Positions 24,130 through 36,885 are shown, counted from the stretch's first letter. The stretch is 64,000 nt of DNA from Gonatopus flavifemur (GCA_018340375.1 JAFFJZ010000017.1:6500001-6564000), one strand, 5' to 3'. The notes: a model not told the origin generated them from the letters alone. A program made the numbers and translations.

Positions 24130-24342
24130 CACAGAAAAAAAAACTATCTTGTATCAAGACAATATTGTTTTCGTTATATATGAAACACGGATTGTCTCAG
24201 TTCAATGCAATTTGCTTTGAAACAAACACAGGCAAAAACAAAATTCTTGATTCAAAGCAAATTGCATTGAACTGAGACAATCCGTGTTTCATATATAACG
24301 AAAACAATATTTTCTTGATACAAGATAGTTTTTTTTTCTGTG
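24130..24342. mobile_element. palindromic MITE, TA-flanked
   Basis: The 213-bp element begins CACAGAAAAAAAAACTATCT and ends with the inverse, with TA at 24128-24129 and 24343-24344. Arms of about 95 bp are nearly perfect (the GAAACACGGATTGTCTCAGT block and its inverse) around a spacer of about 30 bp. The TA target suggests mobilisation by a Tc1/mariner transposase, by inference. Confidence 0.88.
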
Positions 24343-24803
24343 TAGATAACGATGTTCATCAAAGCCATCTAAATGACGAAGGGTTGAGGAAACAATTTAT
24401 CATAGTTAGGAGAAAAGAAGCACGAACTGCATTATCAACTGCACATAACATAGCAATTTATTTTTCGGTATGTTTTATTGATCATTCATAATCACAGAAA
24501 TCGAAGTATTTGGAATGCTTAATCAATGAACAAGGTATCATGCCAGTTATTATCATCAAAATCACACCTGTGGATAAAACAAATAAAAGATTCTTACAAG
24601 AAGTGTCAGAACAAGTCAATCAATCATATTCGTGAATTGAATTATATCATATAACAGTTATCGTCTTGTCATTGATTACCCAATATTTTCAGTCATTTTC
24701 CACTCCCCTAATCATCCGGAATCAATTACGTTGAAACCACACGGATCGCATTTTCATAACTTCAGTAAAGAAACAATGTTTCAACGGATATACAGAGATA
24801 CCC

Positions 24804-24896
24804 CAGAGAGCACAACGGGCCACTTGACGTTTATGGAAGGTTTATAGAACGTGAAGAGGTTTCCTGAACGTTCAGAGACACATTGTGCTGTTAGGG
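24804..24896. mobile_element. small foldback, CCC...GGG type, body word GAACGTTC
   Basis: The ends are CCCAGAGAGCACAA at 24804 and, inverted, TTGTGCTGTTAGGG finishing at 24896. Flanking dinucleotides do not match clearly. Confidence 0.6.
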
Positions 24897-25404
24897 ATCT
24901 CAATTACGTATCCCATACAGCATATCGGACCGGAAAGCGTTCATAAAGAATTCAATCGGGACTCGAAAAATTCAATATATACTATAAATTCGTGAGGATT
25001 CTTTTCAAATTTCCGTGCTGTGAAGGATACATTAATGTGCGGCAAAAGCCATGTGAATTGTGAGTTCCTTGTCGTAAATCAAATCTTGTTCAATGAATGG
25101 GAAGTTTCAATTCATTCCATTGAGAATAACAGCAACAACCTCATCCGAATCTTCGTCCAGTTGAATTCCAAATCACCTGTGTTTGGGATTCAACCGATTT
25201 GGATGATCAATTCCACCTCTGTCAAAAATTATCCATCCAAGGGAATTGGGAATTTCAATGAGATGGAATACGATTTCTGAATACCTCTAGACTGATACAG
25301 ATTCAAATTAGTTTTTGAAATTAACTGTTTGGACTGAAAATGTAATTTGAGAACTCTTCGCATTCGGGCAAATTAAGAGATTCAGTAGTTTACATTTCAA
25401 ACAA

Positions 25405-26168
25405 CCCATGTAACACAGAATATTCTGAGAATATCCTCACAACATCCGTAAAACGTACTGTATCGAATATTCTTACAAAGAGCGTAGAAACTTCGTAAAT
25501 ATTCATAAAAGATTCTGAGAACATTTGAATGGGACTGTTTCGATTATTCTAGGAACGTTCGTACAATATGCGTACAAAGTTTGTAGGGAGATTGATAAGC
25601 AGCGCATGCGCAAGCATCTCAATGACATGAATTCAGTAATGGCGGATAATGTTGTTGACAGGCTACAGACCCTTGGATAATATATTATTTTAATTTGTAT
25701 TTGGGGAATGACAAATTCATGAATATGCATTTCAATATCCCGAATGTTTTGAGAGTGTCATGCGTGAAAAATAATCTTCAAAAGTGTAATAAAATTTGAA
25801 GAAATATCGTATATATTATGATTGCTTGTTGCGAATCATAAGTATCTCACCCATCCATGTGAATCCATGATATTGCTAAGAATCCATGATGACAGATGTT
25901 TATTGATTAAAAGAATTGATTGTGAATTAGTTTCCAGTTACATGCAGGAGTTATATTGGCAGGAATTTCTATTTTAACAGAATTTTTTCATAATCTTCCC
26001 ACAATATTCGTGGAATAATATTCTGAGAATATTTGGAACAGTCTCATTCGAACATTCTGAGAATGTGCGTAGAATATATTCACACGTAATAAGAATCTCC
26101 TTAGAATATTCGAATATCCTCAACGTATATTCTTAGAACTTTCTCAGAACGTGCTTGTGCTATCTGGG
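25405..26168. mobile_element. foldback element, CCC...GGG type, 764 bp, body word AGAATATTC (copy 2)
   Basis: Near-identical to 16347-17108 along its whole length. The ends are CCCATGTAACACAGAATATT at 25405 and, inverted, GTGCTATCTGGG finishing at 26168. AA flanks both sides here, whereas copy 1 has TA, so the two are independent insertions and not a segmental duplication. Confidence 0.86.
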
Positions 26169-26957
26169 AATATAACCGTTTCAATCAATCGCATAGAAAT
26201 TGTGTGATACGAAATAAAATTCCAGTTGAATCGTGGAAGAGGTTAGGAATTGATGGGGATTGAAATGCACAAATTTCAAGTTTTCAGAAGAATTTCGGAG
26301 AAATTTGTTATTGAGAACAATTGACAACCGGAAATTTGAATCTTCGAGAAGAAATGGGGAAGAATTAAAATTGAAAGATATTCACATTGAATCTTTTCAA
26401 TCATCAAATGAACGAAAATCGTGCAATTCTCAATTCCTTTCAACGAAATGTTTTTCACAGGGACGTGCACTTATTCTGTACAGCACACAGAATTCCATTA
26501 GATGTACACTAGATATCCAGGATATTTGGGATATCCAATGGAGATTTGATGGACGTGAAATAAAAATTGGACATTTGAATATCTATTAGATATCAAATGG
26601 ATGCTATATACAGGTGTGATGTATGGGATATCTCACAGAAGAAAATCAAAGAATGTGAAGGGATATACCAAAATCGAAGTAGATTAGATGAATTACCATA
26701 TGAATAAAATCCCTCAATTGACAAGTTTTGTTGGAAGTTTTCATCTTACGATTGCATACCCTGGTGAAAGAAGAACGTGCTCTGAGCAGGAAACTGTGAA
26801 GTGAAAGCAGCGTACAAATAGCGTGATCAGCACCAATTGACTCTTCCGGTTGCAAAGGTGTCTTAAGCGTTCACGGAACACATACACGCGTTTGATGTTG
26901 CCCGCTTCATAAACATTGTAGGAACCTCAAAACAAGTATTTGTAATATTTATGAGAA
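26169..26957. other. no gene; GATATC-rich palindromic patch at about 26500-26640
   Basis: TAGATATCCAGGATATTTGG and related words occur in both orientations near 26508-26640. This may be the body of a further foldback, but the termini are not visible. Confidence 0.45.
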
Positions 26958-27296
26958 CCCTGGGGCAAAAAGTTTTTCTGAAAATCTCTGAAAATTTCCC
27001 TGAATTTCACTGCAAAACTCCGAATCTCATTGAAAAACTTTGAAAAACATTGAAAGAACCTGAAAGAATCTGAAAAACACTTTTTAAAACCTATGAAAAT
27101 TTGTTCAAACTCTGAAAAATTCTGAAAAACTCTTACGTATCGGGCACGTTTTTCCAAAGAAAATTTTCATGAATATTCATGAATATAGCTTAAAAACTCT
27201 GAATTTTCCTGAAAATCACTGAGACCTCCCTGAGAAACTCTTCACTGGGAAGTACTGAAAATTTCAGTGATTTCCGGTGAATATTTTCCACCAGGG
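26958..27296. mobile_element. foldback element, CCC...GGG type, body word CTGAAAA/TTTTCAG
   Basis: The ends are CCCTGGGGCAAAAAGTTTTT at 26958 and, inverted, ATATTTTCCACCAGGG finishing at 27296, with AA on both sides. The body repeats CTGAAAATCTCTGAAAA-type words. Confidence 0.7.
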
Positions 27297-27452
27297 AAAT
27301 AATTTGCAAGACAGACTCAGTGGGATATTTTTACTTTGGAATTCATTAGATTAGTAAATGTATGATATTTCAACAGCGCTGAATGAAGTAAAGTGAGTTG
27401 GGAGTTGTAATAGTTGGTTAGCAGTTAATTTCGGTGCCTGACATATACCCTA

Positions 27453-27704
27453 CACGGAAAAAAGAAAACAGCAATGGTTGCTGTGAATCGCAGTAATTCA
27501 TTGAAAACAAATGAAAAATCAAATTCACGCCGTCCATTACTGCGTCTCCCCAGTAACCGTTAATGTCCATGCAGCATTGACGAGTTTCACTGCAGTACAC
27601 ATCACTGTGATCGCGCTAACCTCTATCATCCAAGCGTGTTTTCATTTGTTTTTCAACTGATTGCTGTTATGGACAGTAACCAGTGCTGTTTTCTTCTTTC
27701 CGTG
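27453..27704. mobile_element. MITE with 21-bp inverted ends, TA-flanked
   Basis: Left CACGGAAAAAAGAAAACAGC and right GCTGTTTTCTTCTTTCCGTG, with TA outside each end (27451-27452 and 27705-27706). Length 252 bp. Confidence 0.85.
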
Positions 27705-28528
27705 TACATGAAATGAATGAGATATTTGACGATGTTTATGAGGTTAAAATTTAGTTGACAAGAAATGAACGTAACTCTACACAAAAATATGCATGAAGCT
27801 GTATTTATTGTTCATTCAATATATTGAATCATTAATATAAATTTGGATACATTAATGATTTTAGAAAAAATAAAATATCCCTGTTGGAAAAGTTGGATGG
27901 AAATGGATAGGATTTAATATGCATCCATTTGAATCCTATTTCTGTTCCGGCTTTTCCTGATCCAATGTCATCCGCAGAACGCATAGGATTCTAATCAATT
28001 TTAATCCGCAAAGTAGATAGCAGTTTATTGGGCCCCATAGAAATTGTATCCAAATGTATCCATATAATATCCGGGGCCTGAATATAAATCGCATCCGGTT
28101 TTATCCGGTGCTTTACGATACCACCCTAATAAGCTTTATCCGTTTCTATCCCGTCATGCCTAATGTTGCTGGAATGCAATTTATCCATTCCAATCCGGTT
28201 CTTTCCAGAATGTGTATCATCCATTTTTATCCATTTCCATCCGATTACTTAGGAAAAATCGTATCCATTTCTATCCATTGACATCTCTGATAGTCCTCCT
28301 TTACTTTTATCCATTTCTATCAACGCCTGTCATTTTATAATGTATCCGTTCCTATCCGAACTCGATGTTTCCAGTTCTATCCGTTTTCATACATTGCACC
28401 TTCACGATAGCCGCGGTTTCCTCTATCCAATTCCGTCCATTTCAATTGTTTAATAATAGATTCGTTCCTTATACGTGCCCTAAGCTGCTCCAACTTGTAC
28501 CAAACCAATCACATCCCGACTGTCAATT

Positions 28529-28668
28529 CCCAGTCATGGATTCCCAAATTCGCATGGGTCTCGCATGGGAATCACGTGGGTCGACCCACTCGCTTCCCAT
28601 GCGAAGACCCATGCGACCCACTTGATTCCCATGCGAGACCCTTGCGAATTTGGGAATCTATTACTGGG
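28529..28668. repeat. nested palindrome, CCCAGT...ACTGGG, body word CGCATGGGTC
   Basis: CCCAGTCATGGATTCCCAAA at 28529 faces TTTGGGAATCTATTACTGGG finishing at 28668. The centre repeats GACCCATGCGA and its inverse four times or more. It is either a small insertion or a local expansion within the larger element. Confidence 0.7.
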
Positions 28669-28689
28669 AGTTTTCAGTAGGGATGACTT

Positions 28690-28890
28690 TTATAATTGGA
28701 AACTCGAATCACAAATATTTGGAGCAAGTTTAAGCAACTAGGAACGTGCTTAACAAATCCAGCTCATAGCTGAATTTGTTCCACTTGTTCCATGTTGTCT
28801 CAACCTGCTCCAAATATTTTTTGTTCACTGATTTCAGTTATAAGAATGATTGGTTTGGCACAAGGCGGAACAACTTACAGCATATTAGGA
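28690..28890. repeat. diverged copy of the 142-bp unit at 19925
   Basis: AGCTGAATTTGTTCCACTTG ... CCAAATATTTTTT ... ATGATTGGTTTGGCACAAG follows the same order of blocks as the 19925-20208 units. Confidence 0.6.
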
Positions 28891-29526
28891 CAAATGGACC
28901 TCATATATCTTGCGTCATCCGAAATAGATATTTTCAGGGTAACATCTCAATGTCCCAAAAGTTTAATATCTTGAAATTTTGTATCTCGAGACTTCTAAAT
29001 TTGATATGTCGAAATTTTGAATTTGAATTTTGGCACATAAAATGTTTTGATATAAAATTTCGGGATAAGTCACTTCGGAATTACGAGATATCAGTTTTTA
29101 TCTAATCGGTCTAAATGAAGCTTGCCTCTTCCTCCAGGATGAACAAAAGTGAAACATTGAAAAATGGATTCGGACCTATAATTCCGCGACAGCATACACA
29201 GAGAAGAGAGATCTTGAAAAAATAGTAAAGTTCGCTCACATACGTAGCAGGGCCGCCCCCGATATGTGATATGGGAAACTTTATTACGTCGCATACTGAT
29301 TTGTACCGCATACAAATTGAAATTCAGTGATGAAAATTACAGAGACTCAAAATTCTCATAGTGGTTCATAAGGATACTACGTGACGTTACGTTCTTCAAT
29401 ATTTCACATCGCATGATCAATGAATTACATAGTTTATTCTACTGAAAACATATTAAAGATACTTTTTACTACATAAAATAGTGAACTATACTATTTTCCA
29501 AGGAGGCACTTTTCTACGTGTAATTT

Positions 29527-32500
29527 TGGACTCAGACGGATTCAAATTTGACACATTTCTTCGATGGAAACGGATACAGGTAATTGATCGGATACATTCG
29601 AATCAAGTCTCTATCCGGAAGTCTGGATCAAATTGGATTGAGCACACTGACATGATGTCAAGAAAAAATCCTCATTCATTCTGATTGAAAGTCCATACGT
29701 CCAACGGATGAAGTTGGACAAGGCTCTGAGTTCGGATTCAATCGGATAGGATTCTCTTCTCTCCTCACGGATGAAAATGGATTCAGAACTATAATTCCGC
29801 GACAGCATAATTGTGGATTCAGACGGATCCAAATTTCACACGTTTCTTCGATGGAAACGGATACAGGTCATTGATCGGATACATTCGAATCCAGTCTCTG
29901 TCCGAAAGTCTGGATCAAATTGGATTGAGCACCCTGACATGATGTCAAGAAGAATCCTCATTCATTCTGATTGGAAGTTCATACGTCCAACGGATGAAGT
30001 TGGACAAGGCTCTAAGTTCGGATTCAATCGGATAGGATTCTCATCTCTCCTCACGGATGAAAATGGATTCGGGACTATAATTCCGCGACAGCATAGTTGT
30101 GGATTCAGACGGATTCAAATTTCACACGTTTCTCCGATGGAAACGGATACGGGTCATTGATCGGATACATTCGAATCCAGTCTCTATCCGAAAGTCTGGA
30201 TCGAATTGGATTGAGCACCCTGACATGATGTCAAGAAAAATCCTCATTCATTCTGATTGGAAGTTCATACGTCCAACGGATGAAGTTGGACAAGGCTCTA
30301 AGTTCGGATTCAATCGGATAGGATTCTCATCTCTCCTCACGGATGAAAATGGATTCGGGACTATAATTCCGCGACAGCATAGTTGTGGATTCAGACGGAT
30401 TCAAATTTCACACGTTTCTTCCATGGAAACGGATACGGGTCATTGATCGGATACATTCGAATCCAGTCTCTATCCGAAAGTCTGGATCGAATTGGATTGA
30501 GCACACTGACATGATGTCAAAAAAAAATCCTCATTCATTCTGATTGAAAGTCCATACGTCCAACGGATGAAATTGGACAAGGCTCTGAATTTGGATTCAA
30601 TCGGATAGGATTCTCATCTCTCTTCACGGATGAGAATGGATTCAGAACTATAATTCCGCGACAGCATAATTGTGGATTCAGATGGATTCAAATTTCACAC
30701 GTTTCTTCCATGAAAACGGATACAGGTCATTGATCGGATACATTCGAATCCAGTCTCTATCCGAAAGTCTGGATCAAATCGGATTGAGCACACTGACATG
30801 ATGTCAAGAAAAATCCTCATTCATTCTGATTCAAAGTCCATACGTCCAACGGATGAAATTGGACAAGGCTCTGAATTTGGATCCAATCGGATAGGATTCT
30901 CATCTCTCTTCACGGATGAAAATGGATTTAGAACTATAATTCCGCGACAGCATAATAGTGGATTCAGACGGATCCAAATCTCACACGTTTCTCCGATGGA
31001 AACGGATACAGGTCATTGATCGGATACATTCGAATCCAGTCTCTATCCGAAAGTCTGGATCAAATTGGATTAAGCACCCTGACATGATGTCAAGAAGAAT
31101 CCTCATTCATTCTGATTGGAAGTTCATACGTCCAACGGACGAAGTTGGACAAGGCTCTAAGTTCGGATTCAATCGGATAGGATTCTCATCTCTCCTCACG
31201 GATGAAAATGGATTCGGAACTATAATTCCGCGAAAGCATAATTGTGGATTCAGACGGATTCAAATTTCACACATTTCTTCCATGGAAACGGATACGGGTC
31301 ATTGATCGGATACATTCGAATCCAGTCTCTATCCGAAAGTCTGGATCAAATTGGATTGAGCACACTGACATGATGTCAAGAAAAATCCTGATTCATTCTG
31401 ATTGAAAGTCCATACGTCCAACGGATGAAGTTGGACAAGGCTCTAAGTTCGGATTCAATCGGATAGGATTCTCATCTCTCCTCACGGATGAAAATGGATT
31501 CGGGACTATAATTCCGCGACAGCATAGTTGTGGATTCAGACGGATTCAAATTTCACACGTTTCTTCCATGGAAACGGATACGGGTCATTGATCGGATACA
31601 TTCGAATCCAGTCTCTATCCGAAAGTCTGGATCGAATTGGATTGAGCACACTGACATAATGTCAAGAAAAAATCCTCATTCATTCTGATTGAAAGTCCAT
31701 ACGTCCAACGGATGAAATTGGACAAGGCTCTGAATTTGGATTCAATCGGATAGGATTCTCATCTCTCTTCACGGATGAGAATGGATTCAGAACTATAATT
31801 CCGCGACAGCATAATTGTGGATTCAGATGGATTCAAATTTCACACGTTTCTTCCATGAAAACGGATACAGGTCATTGATCGGATACATTCGAATCCAGTC
31901 TCTATCCGAAAGTCTGGATCAAATCGGATTGAGCACACTGACATGATGTCAAGAAAAATCCTCATTCATTCTGATTCAAAGTCCATACGTCCAACGGATG
32001 AAATTGGACAAGGCTCTGAATTTGGATCCAATCGGATAGGATTCTCATCTCTCTTCACGGATGAAAATGGATTTAGAACTATAATTCCGCGACAGCATAA
32101 TAGTGGATTCAGACGGATCCAAATCTCACACGTTTCTCCGATGGAAACGGATACAGGTCATAGATCGGAGACATTCGAATCCAGTCTCTATCCGAGTCTG
32201 GATCAATTTTTTTTTTACCCTGACATGATGTGTCAAAGAAAAATCATTTTTTTTTTTTTTGAAGTTCATACGTCAACGGACGAGTTTTGGACAAGGCTCT
32301 AAGTTCGGATTCAATCGGATGATCTTCTCTCTCTCCTCACGGATGAAAAATGATGATAATTCCGCGACAGCATAATTGTGGATTCAGACGGATTCAAATT
32401 TCACACATTTCTTCCATGGAAACGGATACGGGTCATTGATCGGATACATTCGAATCCAGTCTCTATCCGAAAGTCTGGATCAAATTGGATTGAGCACACT

Positions 32501-34068
32501 GACATGATGTCAAGAAAAATCCTGATTCATTCTGATTGAAAGTCCATACGTCCAACGGATGAAATTGGACAAGGCTCTGAATTTGGATTCAATCGGATAG
32601 GATTCTCATCTCTCTTCACGGATGAAAATGGATTCAGAACTATAATTCCGCGAGAGCATAATTGTGGATTCAGACGGATCCAAATTTCACACGTTTCTCC
32701 GATGGAAACGGATACAGGTCATTGATCGGATACATTCGAATCCAGTCTCTATCCGAAAGTCTGGATCAAATCGGATTGAGCACCCTGACATGATGTCAAG
32801 AAAAATCCTCATTCATTCTGATTGGAAGTTCATACGCCCAACGGATGAAGTTGGACAAGGCTCTAAGTTCGGATTCAATCGGATAGGATTCTCATCTCTC
32901 CTCACGGATGAAAATGGATTCGGGACTATAATTCCGCGACAGCATAATTGTGGATTCAGACGGATTCAAATTTCACACGTTTCTTCCATGGAAACGGATA
33001 CGGGTCATTGATCGGATACATTCGAATCCAGTCTCTATCCGAAAGTCTGGATCAAATCGGATTGAGCACACTGACATGATGTCAAGAAAAATCCTCATTC
33101 ATTCTGATTGAAAGTCCATACGTCCAACGGATGAAACTGGACAAGGCTCTGAATTTGGATCCAATCGGATAGGATTCTCATCTCTCTTCACGGATGAAAA
33201 TGGATTCAGAACTATAATTCCGCGGCAGCATAATTGTGGATTCAGACGGATCCAAATTTCACACGTTTCTCCGATGGAAACGGATACAGGTCATTGATCG
33301 GATACATTCGACTCCAGTCTCTATCCGAAAGTCTGGATCAAATCGGATTGAGCACCCTGACATGATGTCAAGAAAAATCCTCATTCATTCTGATTGGAAG
33401 TTCATACGCCCAACGGATGAAGTTGGACAAGGCTCTAAGTTCGGATTCAATCGGATAGGATTCTCATCTCTCCTCACGGATGAAAATGGATTCGGGACTA
33501 TAATTCCGCGACAGCATAATTGTGGATTCAGACGGATTCAAATTTCACACGTTTCTTCCATGGAAACGGATACGGGTCATTGATCGGATACATTCGAATC
33601 CAGTCTCTATCCGAAAGTCTGGATCAAATCGGATTGAGCACACTGACATGATGTCAAGAAAAATCCTCATTCATTCTGATTGAAAGTCCATACGTCCAAC
33701 GGATGAAACTGGACAAGGCTCTGAATTTGGATCCAATCGGATAGGATTCTCATCTCTCTTCACGGATGAAAATGGATTCAGAACTATAATTCCGCGGCAG
33801 CATAATTGTGGATTCAGACGGATCCAAATTTCACACGTTTCTCCGATGGAAACGGATACAGGTCATTGATCGGATACATTCGACTCCAGTCTCTATCCGA
33901 AAGTCTGGATCAATTTGGATTGAGCACCTCGACATGATGTCAAGAAGAATCCTCATTCATTCTGATTGGAAGTTCATACGTCCAACGGATGAAGTTGGAC
34001 AAGGCTCTGAATTCGGATTCAATCGGATAGGATTCTCATCTCTCCTCACGGATGAAAATAGATTCAAA
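29527..34068. repeat. satellite array, about 16 copies of a 286-bp unit with higher-order repeats
   Basis: Each unit begins near GTGGATTCAGACGGATTCAA and contains ATTCCGCGACAGCATAAT. Starts fall 286 bp apart (29813, 30099, 30958, 32664, 33236, 33808). Variants mark higher-order units: one variant block recurs 1145 bp apart (30798 and 31943; four units), and the last units repeat as 572-bp dimers (32664, 33236, 33808). The unit is rich in CGGAT/ATCCG. The recurrent 115-residue open frames are by-products: 286 is not a multiple of 3 and the frame breaks at each unit. A partial unit lies at about 29157-29201. Confidence 0.95.
32196..32356. other. probable low-quality consensus patch within the satellite
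   Basis: Compared with its sister units, this stretch has two long T runs replacing unit sequence, small deletions (for example tatccgagtctgg for tatccgaaagtctgg), and jumbled bases around 32320-32356. Units on either side are 90% or more alike. This pattern is typical of uncorrected reads or gap filling; real mutation is less likely. Confidence 0.7.
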
Positions 34069-34453
34069 AACAAATTTATATCTCAAAAATGTAATGTGAT
34101 TCGTTCGTATAGGAAGTCCATCCGTTCTCTGGTCACGAACGAATAGACATTGTACTTCAGATCATTATGGATGATCATTCTATTTTCTTATTGGACAAAA
34201 ACGGATCAGCAACGCTTCTGCATTGGAGAAGGATGCAAACGGATTGGAAGCTTCCAAAAATCCCCCAGTTCCGCGTTCAAACTGATAGAAGTTCTCTCTG
34301 CCAGGACAGAACTGGATACTTATGGATCACTTGTCTCACTACCGGACAAAACCGGATTGATATGTATAGGAAATCTTTGAATTCGGATCGAAGTCCTATC
34401 CAAATCCATCTATTTCAATCATTTTTCCCAACAGGGATGTGAAAAAAAATATA

Positions 34454-35200
34454 CAGGGTGTCCCATTTCAATCTTTAAATGCAAATATTTCAAAAACATG
34501 CATCTTATACCAAAAGTACTTCATACCAAAGTTGTTATACAAAAGAAGAATAATCGTAGCGAAGCTGTTTCAGAAATTATTTGTCTGTACGTAAATTAAG
34601 ATGGTCTCCCACATATCAGAATTCGTTTCAGCAAACTGGTTGTATACTAGTCATATTCTATGTCTTTTAGGGCACTCCATGAAAAATCTGAAAGTAATCT
34701 ACCATTGGTTGAATTTTCAATCTGATGGAATAAATCCTGATCCCTGGGAGGTCAGCTTTCTTTAGAATATGTGTTTTCTAAGGACGCCATCTCGTGATAT
34801 TGGTGTCAATACTTTTCGTATTTTGTCATAATGTGATAAATAATAATAGAAAACATTGTATTGTATATAGTTTTCATAACTTCCAAACTTGCTGAATGGG
34901 TGATTTCATATGATTTATAAAAACTTGAGTTCTAATGTGAAATTTCATTGGTTGTTTCATCAGCATTCGAAATGTAGGAGTATTATTTTATGTTTCATAC
35001 AAGTTGCAGTTTGATAATTTGAAATTTGATTTGTAATTTCATAAGTACTTGAAATGCAGGAGGATTATTTCATGTTTTATATACAAGTTGTAGTTTTATC
35101 ATTTGAAATTTGATTTGTGATTTCATGTGTACTTGGAATGCAAAAGTATTATTTTATGTTTTATAAAAATTTCAGTCTTATAATTTGATATGCGATTGGT
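34454..35200. repeat. half copy of the ACAGGGTGTCCCA palindrome, then three tandem units of about 92 bp
   Basis: CAGGGTGTCCCATTTCAATC at 34454 (after TA) matches the arms of the element at 35208-36885 for about 120 bp. From about 34915 to 35200, units with AATTTGAAATTTGATTTGT and TGTTTTATA blocks repeat about every 92 bp. No gene. Confidence 0.65.
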
Positions 35201-35207
35201 AATTATA

Positions 35208-36885
35208 CAGGGTGTCCCATTTTAATCTTTGAATGCAAATATCTCAAAAACATGCATCTTAAACCAAAAGTACTCCATACCAAAGTTGTTATACAAAGAG
35301 GGGGCCACAAAACTACGATATCAGTTTCTTCATAGATGGCGTTATGATCGATTAAAATGGGGTCAACATCATTTTTTTAAACGGGAACCCCCACTTTTTA
35401 TTGCATATCTTGATTGTACGCAAAAAACTGAGTAACTTTTGCTTGAAACGTTTCTCTCAATTTTTGAAGATGGCGCCACAATCGATGAAAAATGAAGTCT
35501 ATGAAACAATATGCGTATATCTTGTGGAATGCATCCAAGAACCGGAATATCTCATTCGAATGTTGTTGTTAAGAGAGGGGACGACACAATGGTGATATCA
35601 GTTCCATAGTAGATGGTGCTGTGGTCGGTAAAAATGAGGTCAACTTCAATTTTTCAAATTGAAACTCCTACTTTTCATCGCAGATCATGATTTCACGCGA
35701 AAAAATGAGGAATTTTCGTTTGAAACATTTTTCCTAAATTTTTGGAGATGGAAACGGTGGGAAATGAGATTGATGAAAAAGTTCTATTGCATTATGTGTG
35801 AAGCAACGCTCAACAAACCCGATCGCGCAACCTTCTCGGGGTGAACATTGGGTAACGCTAATGCCGACGGTCTACTGATGAGCGGAGGAGGAAGGGGTGA
35901 TATGGGAATTTATTACACCGCAATCCTCGGAAGATGGAAACAAAACCTTCAAGAGAACCGGCTCCATGGCTGAACGGTTAACGCACTAACTTTCAGACAT
36001 GGATGTCCGGCAGGCTTGGGGGTTCGAATCCCTGACTGATAAATCCGCCTTTCTCCCTAACGGTAATGCCGCGAAAGGAGAAATGGCGGTTGGTGCGTCA
36101 ACCAAAGTTTATCCCGAAAGCGGCTACCACCGTAATAGGGGGACGACGGTTGATAAGTCAGGGAATCTTTCCCCTGTCACGTAGGTTAGGTTGGAAGTAC
36201 GCTTCCCCCGGTCCGATTGGCCTTGGCAGCGTGAAAAGACCGGGTTAACAAAAACTGAATAAAAAAAAACCTTCAAGAGTTAAGCGTTCCTTTACACATA
36301 ATGCAGTAGAACTTTCTCATCAACCTCATTTCCCACCGTTTCCATTTCCAAGAATTTAGGAAAAATGTTTCAAACAAAACTTCCTCATTTTTTCGCGTAA
36401 AATCATGATATGCGATAAAAAGTAAGAGTTTCCATTTGAAAAATTGAAGTTGACCTCATTTTTACCGACCACAGCGCCATCAACTATGGAACTCATATCG
36501 CCATTGTGTCGTCCCCTCTCTTAACAACAACATTCGAATGAGATATTCCGGCTCTTGGATGCATTCCACAAGATATTCGCATATTGTTTCATAGACTTCA
36601 TTTTTCATCGATTGTGGCGCCATCTTCAAAAATTTAGAAAAACGTTTCAACCAAAAGTTACTCAGTTTCTTGCGTAGAATCAAGATATGCAATAAAAAGT
36701 GGGGGTTCCCGTTTAAAAAAATGATGTTGACCCCATTTTAATCGATCATAACGCCATCTATGATGAAACTGATATCGTAGTTTTGTGGCCCCCTCTTTGT
36801 ATAACAACCCTGGTATGAAGTACTTTTGGTTTAGGATGCATGTTTTTGAGATATTTGCATTTAAAGATTAAAATGGGACACCCTG
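35208..36885. mobile_element. 1.7-kb palindromic element, ACAGGGTGTCCCATTT ends
   Basis: Arms 35208-35815 and 36279-36885 are inverse copies for about 607 bp with scattered differences (for example AAGATGGCGCCACAATCGAT and its inverse). TA flanks both ends (35206-35207 and 36886-36887). The centre holds 140 bp of unique sequence and a complete SINE. Non-autonomous; the TA target points to a Tc1/mariner-type helper, by inference. Confidence 0.85.
35956..36265 (+). mobile_element. tRNA-derived SINE with poly-A tail and 14-bp target duplication
   Basis: The duplication AAAACCTTCAAGAG lies at 35942-35955 and 36266-36279. The 310-bp body starts with a class-II tRNA-like head: A box TGGCTGAACGG and B box GGTTCGAATCC, spaced as in Ser/Leu tRNAs. 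It ends GAATAAAAAAAAA. RNA polymerase III would start near 35956. Short ORFs here are not genes. Confidence 0.9.

Larger units (their letters stand above)
27879..34436. mobile_element. 6.6-kb foldback-type element enclosing a satellite array
   Basis: Left end CCCTGTTGGAAAAGTTGGAT at 27879; inverted right end TTTTTCCCAACAGGG finishing at 34436. Similarity continues inward: AAATGGATAGGA against its inverse TCCTATCCAAAT. AT lies outside both ends. The interior next to the left end repeats TATCCATTTCTATCC words up to about 28450. The middle is the 286-bp array (29527-34068). Nothing inside encodes a transposase, so it would need a helper. Confidence 0.68.

Noticed and set aside
29527..34068. CRISPR-like array
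   Set aside because: Units are contiguous 286-bp repeats without unique spacers, in a eukaryotic genome.
29813..34146. Series of about 115-residue open frames (MDSDGSKFHTFLRWK-type)
   Set aside because: They are readings of the 286-bp satellite. The unit length is not a multiple of 3, so the frame cannot continue across units and no domain is present.
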